Source: Deltaproteobacteria bacterium
Lineage (GTDB): Bacteria; Desulfobacterota; Desulfobacteria; Desulfobacterales; ETH-SRB1
Assembly (NCBI GenBank): GCA_019314185.1
Contig: JAFCZU010000022.1
Coordinates: 1 to 16,658, forward strand
Reading direction: 5' to 3'
Length of the DNA stretch: 16,658 nt
Under the pieces are notes generated by a model. It was not told the origin of the DNA. It saw only the letters and a list, made by a program, of their open reading frames with translations, and did no database searches. Position 1 is the first letter of the stretch. Every line of letters starts with the position of its first letter. Positions 1 to 6,982 of the stretch are shown in pieces. The position numbers and the translations under genes are program-made.

Positions 1-1089
1 GAGCTGATCTGGAAAGTCTCCGGTTAACACGGTATTTACATTTTCTTTAGCAAGCTTTGCTGCAAAATAAGACGGGATAGCAGAAGTGTCTGCAAAAGGG
101 GCATCGTGGTGCCAGACAATTTTTTCAAGCAGTTGGGGGAAATCATCGTCGACTTTTAAGATAGTGGTGATGTGGTCAAGGCACATATGATCCGCCACTA
201 TTTTTGCATCCCCGATTTCGTTATATCGCTCTTCTTCAAAGCCCGCGGTAAATACTTTAAAAGGTACCTGGTTCAACTTATGCATGACTGCCACGACACC
301 ACTGGTATCAAGACCGCCGCTGAGAAAAGCGCCGCACTCGGGGTGTCTTTTCAGTCGCCGTGAAACCGCTGTTTCAAAAACATCGAGGAATTTTTTCTTA
401 TAATAGGCTTCAGGCTTATTAGGCTGATCTTGTCTATAGCTGAACTTCCAATAGGCTTGTTCCGTAATTTCCCCATCCTGGCAAATTAGCAAATGCCCGG
501 GTCTGACTTGTTTAATCGACTCAAACAAGGTGTCAGGATTGGGGACATAACCATAGGACAAAAAGTTATTCAATGCCCGAAAATTTACCGATTTTCCGTA
601 GAGCTTAGATGCGAGAATAGCTTTGATTTCTGAGGCAAATATGATGATATTGCTCAGCTTGAGGTAAAAGAGTGGCTTAACACCAAACCGGTCTCTTGCA
701 AGCAATAGCCGATTTTGTTCACCGTCCCAAATTGCTATGGAATAGGAGCCGTCAATTTGATTCAGGAATTCCAGGCCCCTTTGCCGGTATTCTTGCAAGA
801 CAATTTGTGCATCCGAAATTGCTTTATCTTTTGACTCATGGGTGTTTAAAGAATGAAAAACTTCCCCATCCAATATAACCCATAAATTTCTTGAACTATC
901 ACAGGCCATTACTTGGGATCTATCTTCTTGTTGATGATATCTGACCCCTAGAACACTATCTGGCTTAACAGCTTCAACGTGACAATGAAGTGCCCGGTGC
1001 TTTAACGTATCAAGCATCTTCCGAACAAGCATTTGTTTATCCATGTTCAGAGATGTTTTTGAATATTGAATTCCAGCTATTCCGCCCAT
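1..1089 (-). CDS. Asparagine-synthetase-like protein with degenerate glutaminase site (partial)
   Basis: The frame is open from an ATG at 1089 to the window edge, giving the N-terminal 363 residues of a protein normally about 600 long. Residues 1-200 match the class II glutamine amidotransferase fold (LLLARDRFGVKPLFY region at about 126-142). Residues from about 225 match the asparagine synthetase ATP-pyrophosphatase domain, with the P-loop SGGLDTS at 257-263. The family begins Met-Cys-Gly-Ile, and that Cys2 is the glutaminase nucleophile. Here the sequence reads MGGIAGI, so the nucleophile is Gly. The usual NGE motif is DGE at 74-76, and the usual GDGGDE or GEGSDE motif of the synthetase site reads GDFPDQ at 357-362. 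It probably does not hydrolyse glutamine; it may use ammonia or another amine, or make a different amide on a glycan. Such genes are common at the end of exopolysaccharide loci. It starts 13 nt after the O-antigen ligase stop, so it is probably co-transcribed. Fold assignment is secure; substrate unknown. Confidence 0.9.
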   Translation of the reverse strand, partial: MGGIAGIQYSKTSLNMDKQMLVRKMLDTLKHRALHCHVEAVKPDSVLGVRYHQQEDRSQVMACDSSRNLWVILDGEVFHSLNTHESKDKAISDAQIVLQEYRQRGLEFLNQIDGSYSIAIWDGEQNRLLLARDRFGVKPLFYLKLSNIIIFASEIKAILASKLYGKSVNFRALNNFLSYGYVPNPDTLFESIKQVRPGHLLICQDGEITEQAYWKFSYRQDQPNKPEAYYKKKFLDVFETAVSRRLKRHPECGAFLSGGLDTSGVVAVMHKLNQVPFKVFTAGFEEERYNEIGDAKIVADHMCLDHITTILKVDDDFPQLLEKIVWHHDAPFADTSAIPSYFAAKLAKENVNTVLTGDFPDQL

Positions 1090-1102
1090 AAAGCATTCTT
1101 TT

Positions 1103-2413
1103 TCAATTAGTTTCTTTCTCAGATGTTACGTCCGCAGTATCTACCAATTTCCGCGTAGCATTTTCAAGGCATATAGGAAGAGCAAAAAGCATCCAGGTTA
1201 TTTCATTATACAAATAGCTATGGCTCGTCATGCCGCCCAGCAGATAGATCAAGAGTGAAGTGGTAAGTGATATTGCAAAAAGCGATATCTCCTGCTCGTA
1301 TGGCGTTCCCTTGATCATCCGGCGGATGCGTCTGAGCTGAAAGAAAGCTTCTATAATAATTACCATGAATAATATTATCCCAATAATTCCGATTTCGGTG
1401 TAACATAAGACATACGTATTGTGTGCATCCCTTCCCGGATTGCGAGGATCGTAGTATGGCACAATATTTTGAAAATTTTTGACACCTATGCCGAGGGGAT
1501 GGTCCTTAAAGATTTGTACCGAAGCCTTCCAAAAGTCTATCCGGCTTAACTTCTCTACTTGATTTTCATTAGTGATGGATTCAAGTTGCTTAGCCTCGTC
1601 ACCTATCGTGTCCATCCGTTCCAGAAAATAGACATCGGAAAGCATGAAAAACAGAATAGCCCCTAAAGCGACACACAGGTAGATTCGTTTTCGGGATTTC
1701 CTGGGTGCACTCAAAAGAACATAAGGGCATGCCAAGGCCATACCCAAAAAGGCTGCACGGGACTGGGTCAAGACTATTGTGTCCAACATGGCTGCAATGG
1801 CTATTACATAGAACACTTTTTTCCACCACGCTGCCTTAACCAGTTGAAAACCAAGTAAGGTTATCCCAAAAGCCATAAACAAAGCAAATGCATTTGCCTC
1901 ACGGAAATCAATGCCCCCCATATTTTCCAATCTGCCGGCGGAAAACTGACCGATATCATGAGCCTGGTAGGCCAGAAAGATGGCTCCCAGTATATAACCC
2001 AATATCAAGAGCTTAAAGCCGTCCAAAGTATGCACAACACGAAGCAAGAAGAAAATAAATATAAACATTTTTGTAATCTTTTCCAGCGCCATCCAACTTG
2101 CCGCATGCATTCCGACGCCAAAAACAATAGATACAAACCATGCTGTTCCCAGAAACAAATAGAGTTGTATCTCCCTTCTTGAAATGTTCCAATTAAGTTT
2201 ATCCCTGTGCAGAAGGCACCCTATAGTCAGGAAGATTACGGCCACCAAAGACGGTCTACTAATGTACACTGATATTGATTTGCACCACCATAGGTTGGGA
2301 TTGTAAAACAGGTATACAGACAGGTAACCCAGAATCCCTATAATTGGATTTAATAAAGCACCAACAAAGAGAGTGGCGAACAAAACTGATATAAATAGCG
2401 TCGTGATTCCCAT
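1103..2413 (-). CDS. O-antigen ligase/polymerase family membrane protein (Wzy_C type)
   Basis: This 436-residue, very hydrophobic protein has about 10-12 predicted membrane segments. The family signature lies in the second half: TQSRAAFLG at 216-224, a large extracytoplasmic loop with DHPLGIGVKNF at 304-314, and DAHNTYVLCYTEIGIIG at 329-345, with His331-Asn332 in the characteristic position. This is the layout of the O-antigen ligase / Wzy_C family (WaaL, Wzy and the exosortase-associated O-ligase-like proteins). These transfer or polymerise undecaprenyl-linked glycans on the periplasmic face of the inner membrane. With a Wzx-type flippase in the same locus, a polymerase role is likely, but ligase and polymerase cannot be separated by sequence alone. 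The ATG at 2413 has no clear Shine-Dalgarno sequence. A 115-nt gap separates it from the transglutaminase-like gene, and I see no clear terminator there. Confidence 0.88.
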   Translation of the reverse strand: MGITTLFISVLFATLFVGALLNPIIGILGYLSVYLFYNPNLWWCKSISVYISRPSLVAVIFLTIGCLLHRDKLNWNISRREIQLYLFLGTAWFVSIVFGVGMHAASWMALEKITKMFIFIFFLLRVVHTLDGFKLLILGYILGAIFLAYQAHDIGQFSAGRLENMGGIDFREANAFALFMAFGITLLGFQLVKAAWWKKVFYVIAIAAMLDTIVLTQSRAAFLGMALACPYVLLSAPRKSRKRIYLCVALGAILFFMLSDVYFLERMDTIGDEAKQLESITNENQVEKLSRIDFWKASVQIFKDHPLGIGVKNFQNIVPYYDPRNPGRDAHNTYVLCYTEIGIIGIILFMVIIIEAFFQLRRIRRMIKGTPYEQEISLFAISLTTSLLIYLLGGMTSHSYLYNEITWMLFALPICLENATRKLVDTADVTSEKETN

Positions 2414-2528
2414 ACTAATTTAGTTCCGCATTGAACTGATCAAGTTTGACACGAACGATGCATAAACCACGGTGTCAATACAAGACTTATGAACTCGCAA
2501 TAAAATTTCCTTCGAATACAAAGTTTCG

Positions 2529-3845
2529 TCAGGGAATATGAAACGTTACTGAAGCTGTTGGGCCTTCATAACCAGTCTTTGTCTTTATGCGTGCCCGTAT
2601 CGTATGTGTACCTTTTGAAACGACTAAAGAGTGCTGATATGATTTCAATGTTTGCCACGCAAAATCATCAAGTTGAATCGAGAACACCTCAAAGTATGGC
2701 GAATATCCGTTTAAAAGCACATTCAATACATATCCATCCGCAGCAGGTGTTATATTTCCCAAAAAAATCCATGTAGTATTTACAGGCCAATTAAATACGT
2801 CTCGATCATCAACCCTAATCTTTGCTGTTAGCATTGGGCCTAGATCTGGACGGGCGGTCCACCATGTAGCAAGATCTCCACCTGCAGGGCTCCCAGGAGC
2901 AAGCCGCCGTGAATACCAATCGTTTCTCATATCAATATGAACATAACAGAATAAATTAATATAATCTTTGATTTGAACCATAGTGGACATACTCGGCTTT
3001 GTCGGCGCAAATCGACGTAAATGTATTCTGCCTGATTCCAAAAGTTGGTGACCCATGTGACATAGCTCAAAAGCCGATAACGGAATGCCATCTGATTCTA
3101 AAACGATATTAAAGTCTGTATCCATAATGAACCATTTATTAAATTGATTTGACCATAGTTCCGCAATACCATGTTCATATTTGTAACCATCACTGGATGC
3201 AGAAATTAATCTTGCAGGCCACCCTATTGCTGTTGCTGCCTGGATAGTAACCTTTGCAGCGATTTCACACGAAAACTTGGAACCACACTTACCTGCTTTT
3301 ATAACATCAGAAACACGAAAGCTACTTCTTCCTCCGGGAACGTCATCCATGCCATGGTCCCATCGTGTTCCAACCCATGCGCCAAGACGCAGCATAGCTT
3401 CATATTCGTCAGAAGCACCTTCCAGGAGCCTGTCAATATAGTATGAATTTCGCACTTCGACTAGTTGAGGAGCACTTATCTTTTCGTATATGAACGGTAT
3501 TTCATGTATCCCTTGCTGATTGTAGCTGCTACTGAGTACAGCAAATCCTGGAAGTTTAGTCGTCATTTGTTGCCATGACTTCGTGGGTGGTGTTTTCACA
3601 AGTTTTCCAGGACCAATCCAATAGGTTTTTCGCAAATCATTTCCGTGCTGTATGTCTCCGGTATGTAATTTCGCCACAACCGGAACAGCCAGAAACCTCA
3701 AACCTTCCTTCAAGAATTCGTGAGGTAACAGACGAAAATAATAACTACCGTACGAACACAGCAGGACGATACAGGCAAAAGAAACAAGAACGAGGCCTAA
3801 GGCGGGCCTTCTCAGCCGCACACATTGGTTATAAGTTTTGCTCAT
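2529..3845 (-). CDS. Membrane-anchored transglutaminase-like protein
   Basis: This 438-residue protein has a basic N-terminus and one hydrophobic segment at about 15-38 (signal anchor), so the rest should face the periplasm. Residues about 145-250 look like a transglutaminase-like domain. Cys193 in KFSCEIAAK lies 15 residues before a GWPARLIS segment, the spacing usual between the nucleophile and the G-[IW]-P-A-R strand. His225 (YEHGIAELW) and Asp242 (FIMDTDFN) complete a Cys-His-Asp triad. The C-terminal 100 residues are beta-rich and end in TASVTFHIP, suggesting an Ig-like or jelly-roll domain. Family members include cysteine proteases, amidases and crosslinkers; the substrate is not predictable. 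GGAG lies 4 nt upstream of the ATG at 3845. Its place between glycosyltransferases and the polymerase suggests a role in envelope attachment or maturation of the polymer (inference). Confidence 0.72.
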   Translation of the reverse strand: MSKTYNQCVRLRRPALGLVLVSFACIVLLCSYGSYYFRLLPHEFLKEGLRFLAVPVVAKLHTGDIQHGNDLRKTYWIGPGKLVKTPPTKSWQQMTTKLPGFAVLSSSYNQQGIHEIPFIYEKISAPQLVEVRNSYYIDRLLEGASDEYEAMLRLGAWVGTRWDHGMDDVPGGRSSFRVSDVIKAGKCGSKFSCEIAAKVTIQAATAIGWPARLISASSDGYKYEHGIAELWSNQFNKWFIMDTDFNIVLESDGIPLSAFELCHMGHQLLESGRIHLRRFAPTKPSMSTMVQIKDYINLFCYVHIDMRNDWYSRRLAPGSPAGGDLATWWTARPDLGPMLTAKIRVDDRDVFNWPVNTTWIFLGNITPAADGYVLNVLLNGYSPYFEVFSIQLDDFAWQTLKSYQHSLVVSKGTHTIRARIKTKTGYEGPTASVTFHIP

Positions 3846-3872
3846 AAAGCTCCAGGGTCCTAATACAATACT

Positions 3873-3919
3873 TCTCGAACTGGCGTTACTCTAATACCAT
3901 GTTTTTTTATTTTTCGAGA
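3873..3919. repeat. Spaced inverted repeat upstream of the transglutaminase-like gene
   Basis: TCTCGAA at 3873-3879 is repeated in inverse as TTCGAGA at 3913-3919, with a 33-nt AT-rich spacer containing runs of T and A. It lies in the 109-nt gap between the sulfotransferase relic and the start of the transglutaminase-like gene. It could be half of an operator or a leftover of the rearrangement that truncated the sulfotransferase. The match is short and could be chance. Confidence 0.25.
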
Positions 3920-3954
3920 TACTTACGAATAGGCCCCTTGATTCGCCATTGATA

Positions 3955-4269
3955 TTAGAGCTGCATTTCCCCTACTATTCTCTGCTGTATCCAAAACCAC
4001 AACTTTAGTGTCTTGGGAATGTCGATTTTCTTGCCGACTAATTCATAACCGTTTTCTTCCAAAGTATCACCAGCGATTGTCTCAAAAATGTTGATCTGAA
4101 ATGGACTTAATTGCTGTTGCCATTTACTTATTATCCTGGGATCTATTTTCTTTTTGAGATTTGCATTGGATTTGTGCCCGTGGAAAGGTAAAGGGACTTT
4201 GTAGTAATTAAGTATTTCTTTCCAAAGTGGGCTTAGATATGAATTAGTTTTTGTGTTTTGTTGCTGCAA
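3955..4269 (-). pseudogene. Sulfotransferase C-terminal relic
   Basis: The 104-codon frame reads like the last third of a sulfotransferase family protein of about 300 residues. A stretch HGHKSNANLKKKIDPRIISKW is followed by QQLSPFQINIFETIAGDTLE and NGYEL, matching the usual end of the family, where a conserved Trp, the LSP, and an acidic helix ending in a GYE motif occur. The PAPS-binding 5'-loop and 3'-motif that would sit in the N-terminal part are absent. The only in-frame start is TTG at 4269, with an in-frame TGA four codons upstream, and the frame overlaps the end of the preceding glycosyltransferase by 26 nt. This looks like a deletion relic. A translationally coupled small protein cannot be excluded. 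It suggests an ancestral locus made a sulfated glycan. Confidence 0.62.
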
Positions 4270-5638
4270 ATTCCAGAATCATATTCAAACTGCTCGCCAA
4301 TTTCTTTCTTTCAAACTGGGACAGATATTGAATTTCCGGATTGAACTCAACGCTTTCCACTTCAATCAATGATGAAAGCATATTGATTATGCCTTCCACA
4401 TCACCAGGCTTGATTACCCACCCGAGCTTGCCCTTTCGGATAATCTCGGAAGTAGCACCATCTTTGGAGATACATAGAATCGGTCTCTTGGTCGCTACGT
4501 ATTCAAAGAGCTTTCCTGGAATAACACCAGACGTTGTTTCTCCTGTATCTACTATCAGCAGCAAAACGTCAGCGCCTTTTTGTAAAGCTTTTGATTTTTG
4601 AAATGGAACGTCCGGATGAAAACAGATCATATCTTCTAACCCATAAGTTCTGATTAGATTATCCATTCGCTCTGCAATTTCGGGAGCGACGCCTCCGTAG
4701 TATTCAACACGAAATTTGCCTCGCATTTCAGGCTTACGCTCAAAAAATTGCCCCATAGCCTCAAGAAGTTCGTATCCTCGACGGTTTTTGAATAACCTTC
4801 CTGTGTATACAAACCGGAAGACTCCAGGTTCCTGACCCTCCGGCGTCAGATCTTCGTATTCGTCGGGATCATAACCGTTCGTAATAGTATAAAAGCGATC
4901 AGCCGGTAGACTGGGCACACGCTTGCGCATAAACTGTGTCTTAGGTTTTGATACAGTCACTACCGCAGCCGCACTCTTCAACAAATGCCGTTCCAGGGCA
5001 ATTTCCACAGATTGACGCCATCCGGGCACCCATTCGCGCAATACATCTCCGGTCCACAGATCACGGTAATCTGCAATCCATGGAATTCCAGACCACCGCG
5101 AAAGGAAACTCCCCACAAGGAGATCGGTGAAAGGCGGAGCTGTGGCAAAAATAACATGCGGCTGGAACGTATTGATGGCCTGAAGGCCCTTATGGATTGC
5201 AGTAAGAGACCATAAGAGGTAACTATCTGGTATTAGAAGATTCGTGCGGGCAAAATGGTCCCATATTCCCAGCAAATCGCTAGCCCTGAAGGGTTTGCCG
5301 TCAGGACTTCCAGACTTCTGAATTTCTTTGATACTTGCGGAATTATTAATACGGGCTGAGCTTTGGGTTTCATTTTTGATTTTGCCAAGCAAGCTTTTCA
5401 CAAGACCAACAACCGTCTCTTTTGGTCGAGGCCAGGTGGCTCTGAATACTTGTGTGCCTTCAGGAATTTCCTCTAACGTCGCTTCGTCTCGTGGACCAGG
5501 TGAATCGCCGGCAAGCGTTAAAACTGCTGGTTCCCACCCCAAAGCAGGCAGATGCTGACACCATTTTACGGTACGGATGCGTCCGATAGTCTTAAACGGT
5601 GGAAATTCTCCAGCTATGATAAGGACACGTTTTTTCAT
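4244..5638 (-). CDS. Glycosyltransferase family 4 (GT-B fold)
   Basis: This 464-residue, soluble or peripheral retaining glycosyltransferase probably adds one sugar of the repeat unit at the cytoplasmic face of the membrane. The N-terminal acceptor half starts MKKRVLIIAGEFPP and has an ADYRDLW segment at 189-195, typical of the long GT4 subgroup with Glyco_trans_4_4-type N-domains. The donor half begins near VYTGRLF (277-283) and carries GVIPGKLFEYVATKRPIL at 371-388, equivalent to the nucleotide-sugar binding loop. A Ser/Asn-rich insertion at about 90-115 is unconserved linker. The ATG at 5638 has only a weak AAG-type ribosome site and follows a 132-nt repeat-bearing gap. The 3' end overlaps a sulfotransferase relic. 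Donor and acceptor are unknown. Confidence 0.9.
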   Translation of the reverse strand: MKKRVLIIAGEFPPFKTIGRIRTVKWCQHLPALGWEPAVLTLAGDSPGPRDEATLEEIPEGTQVFRATWPRPKETVVGLVKSLLGKIKNETQSSARINNSASIKEIQKSGSPDGKPFRASDLLGIWDHFARTNLLIPDSYLLWSLTAIHKGLQAINTFQPHVIFATAPPFTDLLVGSFLSRWSGIPWIADYRDLWTGDVLREWVPGWRQSVEIALERHLLKSAAAVVTVSKPKTQFMRKRVPSLPADRFYTITNGYDPDEYEDLTPEGQEPGVFRFVYTGRLFKNRRGYELLEAMGQFFERKPEMRGKFRVEYYGGVAPEIAERMDNLIRTYGLEDMICFHPDVPFQKSKALQKGADVLLLIVDTGETTSGVIPGKLFEYVATKRPILCISKDGATSEIIRKGKLGWVIKPGDVEGIINMLSSLIEVESVEFNPEIQYLSQFERKKLASSLNMILEFAATKHKN

Positions 5639-5650
5639 TTCTTACAGCAA

Positions 5651-5768
5651 TTAATCACGAAAACACTAAATGACGAAAATGGGGAAGATTAGCCGCAGAT
5701 TCACGCGGATGGACGCAGATAATTTTTCCGGAAAAAGCTTTCTATCTTTGCGGTCTTCGCGGTGAAAT
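5651..5768. repeat. Composite short-repeat element filling an intergenic gap
   Basis: The 132-nt gap between two GT4 genes is made almost entirely of short degenerate repeats. There are CGAAAA-type units at 5658-5680, three 10-nt units (CGCAGATTCA, CGCGGATGGA, CGCAGATAAT) at 5694-5723, a perfect 14-nt palindrome TTTTTCCGGAAAAA at 5723-5736, and a near-duplicate TTTGCGGTC/TTCGCGGTG at 5747-5764. From memory, this composition resembles dispersed intergenic repeats of Desulfobacterota and some other environmental phyla; I know of no assigned function. The palindrome could form a hairpin in either strand's RNA. Confidence 0.6.
5723..5736. repeat. Perfect 14-bp palindrome
   Basis: TTTTTCCGGAAAAA is a perfect self-complementary sequence within the intergenic repeat element, about 40 nt after the stop of the upstream GT4 gene on the minus strand. 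It resembles a small protein-binding dyad more than a terminator, because the stem is AT-rich and no loop is available. Confidence 0.5.
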
Positions 5769-5770
5769 TA

Positions 5771-6982
5771 TCATTTGTTTGTCAAATTCATGCACAATTG
5801 ACGAAATTCTTCTGCCTTATTGGCCCATGAAAAGTTCTGTGCTCTCTTGTAACCTGCCTGTCCCATACGTTCGGCTAATTCCTTGTTGCTGAGGAGCTGA
5901 ATAGCAGCCTTGGCAATATCTTCAACCGAATTTCCATCAACTAAAATGCCTGTCTCTCCGTCAGCAACGGCATCCGGAACCCCGCCTGCCTTTCCCCCGA
6001 TTACCGGTTTTCCACATGCGTTTGCCTCCAGAAAAACAAGACCAAAACCTTCTGTATCGCCATTTGGAAGGAATCTATTGGGCATGATAAATACATCGCA
6101 AGACCTGTAGTATCGAGGAAGGTCTTCCCATGGAACATGTCCAACAAAAACCACTTTATCTTCCACCCCAAAATCCTTTACAAGCGTTTTTAACGTTTCC
6201 AGGTAGCCCCCCCTACCGACAACAAGATACACAACATTATGGGTAGCCCTAAGGATTAGGGGCAACGCTTCGATTACCTTATCATGGCCTTTCCTTTCCT
6301 CCACCCTGGCAATCGTGAGAAGCACTTTCTTTCCCTCTACGCCGTGTCGGCATAGGATTTCCGGATCTTTTGTTCCAGGAGAAAATCGTTCCAGGTTTAC
6401 CCCGTTTGTGATTAGATGTATTCTTTCTGGTTTGACTCTTCTGCGAATTAGTTCGGACCGTGTAAACGAACTCACGGCAATCACTGCCTCTGCCCTGCGC
6501 AAAGCGAACTTTGAACTTATGCTGTATAAAAATGAGTCTGGGCTGGTGGTAACCTCCTCACCATGAATATAGTGGATAATGGGTATGTTTCGTTTTCGTC
6601 TCAAATATTCACCCAGCCATGAAAGACCCCAAAGATCCCCTAAACAGACGATGTCAGCGCCTGTTGTGTCTATCAGTCTCAGGACTTCCTTAGCCACTAT
6701 CCTATATAGTAGAAAATCTTCGCATATCAGGCGTAAAACTGAAACAAAAAGATTTTTAGGCGCAGACTCAACAAGAGGTTGAAGGAGTTCAATCCTTTGC
6801 ACTTCGAATGGCTGGTGTAAATCAGACTCTCTCCACCCTTTAATTTCTTGACCGTCCAAATAATAACGCCATGGAGCCAGTATCACTATTTCATCTTTAA
6901 GATAGCGGCATATGTTCTCATATACAACAGGTGCTCCCCCAACCATGGGCGGTACGTGACTGGCAATCAAGAGTATCTTCAT
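5771..6982 (-). CDS. Glycosyltransferase family 4 (GT-B fold)
   Basis: This 403-residue protein is a canonical GT4 retaining glycosyltransferase. The N-domain has the glycine-rich acceptor loop PPMVGGAP (11-18). The domain boundary is at NGVNLERFSP (193-202), and the C-domain starts LLTIARVEERKGHDKVIEAL (221-240). The E-x7-E motif that binds the nucleotide-sugar phosphates is intact (Glu311 in DTEGFG to Glu319 in FLEA), followed by GKPVIGGKAGGVPDAV (324-339). Its ATG overlaps the stop of the preceding toroid gene as ATGA (6979-6982), so the two are translationally coupled. It presumably adds a sugar to the lipid-linked repeat unit; the specific sugar is not readable from sequence. Confidence 0.93.
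   Translation of the reverse strand: MKILLIASHVPPMVGGAPVVYENICRYLKDEIVILAPWRYYLDGQEIKGWRESDLHQPFEVQRIELLQPLVESAPKNLFVSVLRLICEDFLLYRIVAKEVLRLIDTTGADIVCLGDLWGLSWLGEYLRRKRNIPIIHYIHGEEVTTSPDSFLYSISSKFALRRAEAVIAVSSFTRSELIRRRVKPERIHLITNGVNLERFSPGTKDPEILCRHGVEGKKVLLTIARVEERKGHDKVIEALPLILRATHNVVYLVVGRGGYLETLKTLVKDFGVEDKVVFVGHVPWEDLPRYYRSCDVFIMPNRFLPNGDTEGFGLVFLEANACGKPVIGGKAGGVPDAVADGETGILVDGNSVEDIAKAAIQLLSNKELAERMGQAGYKRAQNFSWANKAEEFRQLCMNLTNK

Noticed and set aside
172..363. Short plus-strand open frames across the window (for example 172-363, 3575-3847, 15455-15805)
   Set aside because: All lie opposite convincing minus-strand genes, have no recognisable domain and low-complexity composition; they are antisense shadows.
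5694..5723. CRISPR array from the repeated CGCAGAT units
   Set aside because: Units are only 10 nt, directly adjacent and degenerate, with no spacers and no cas genes nearby.
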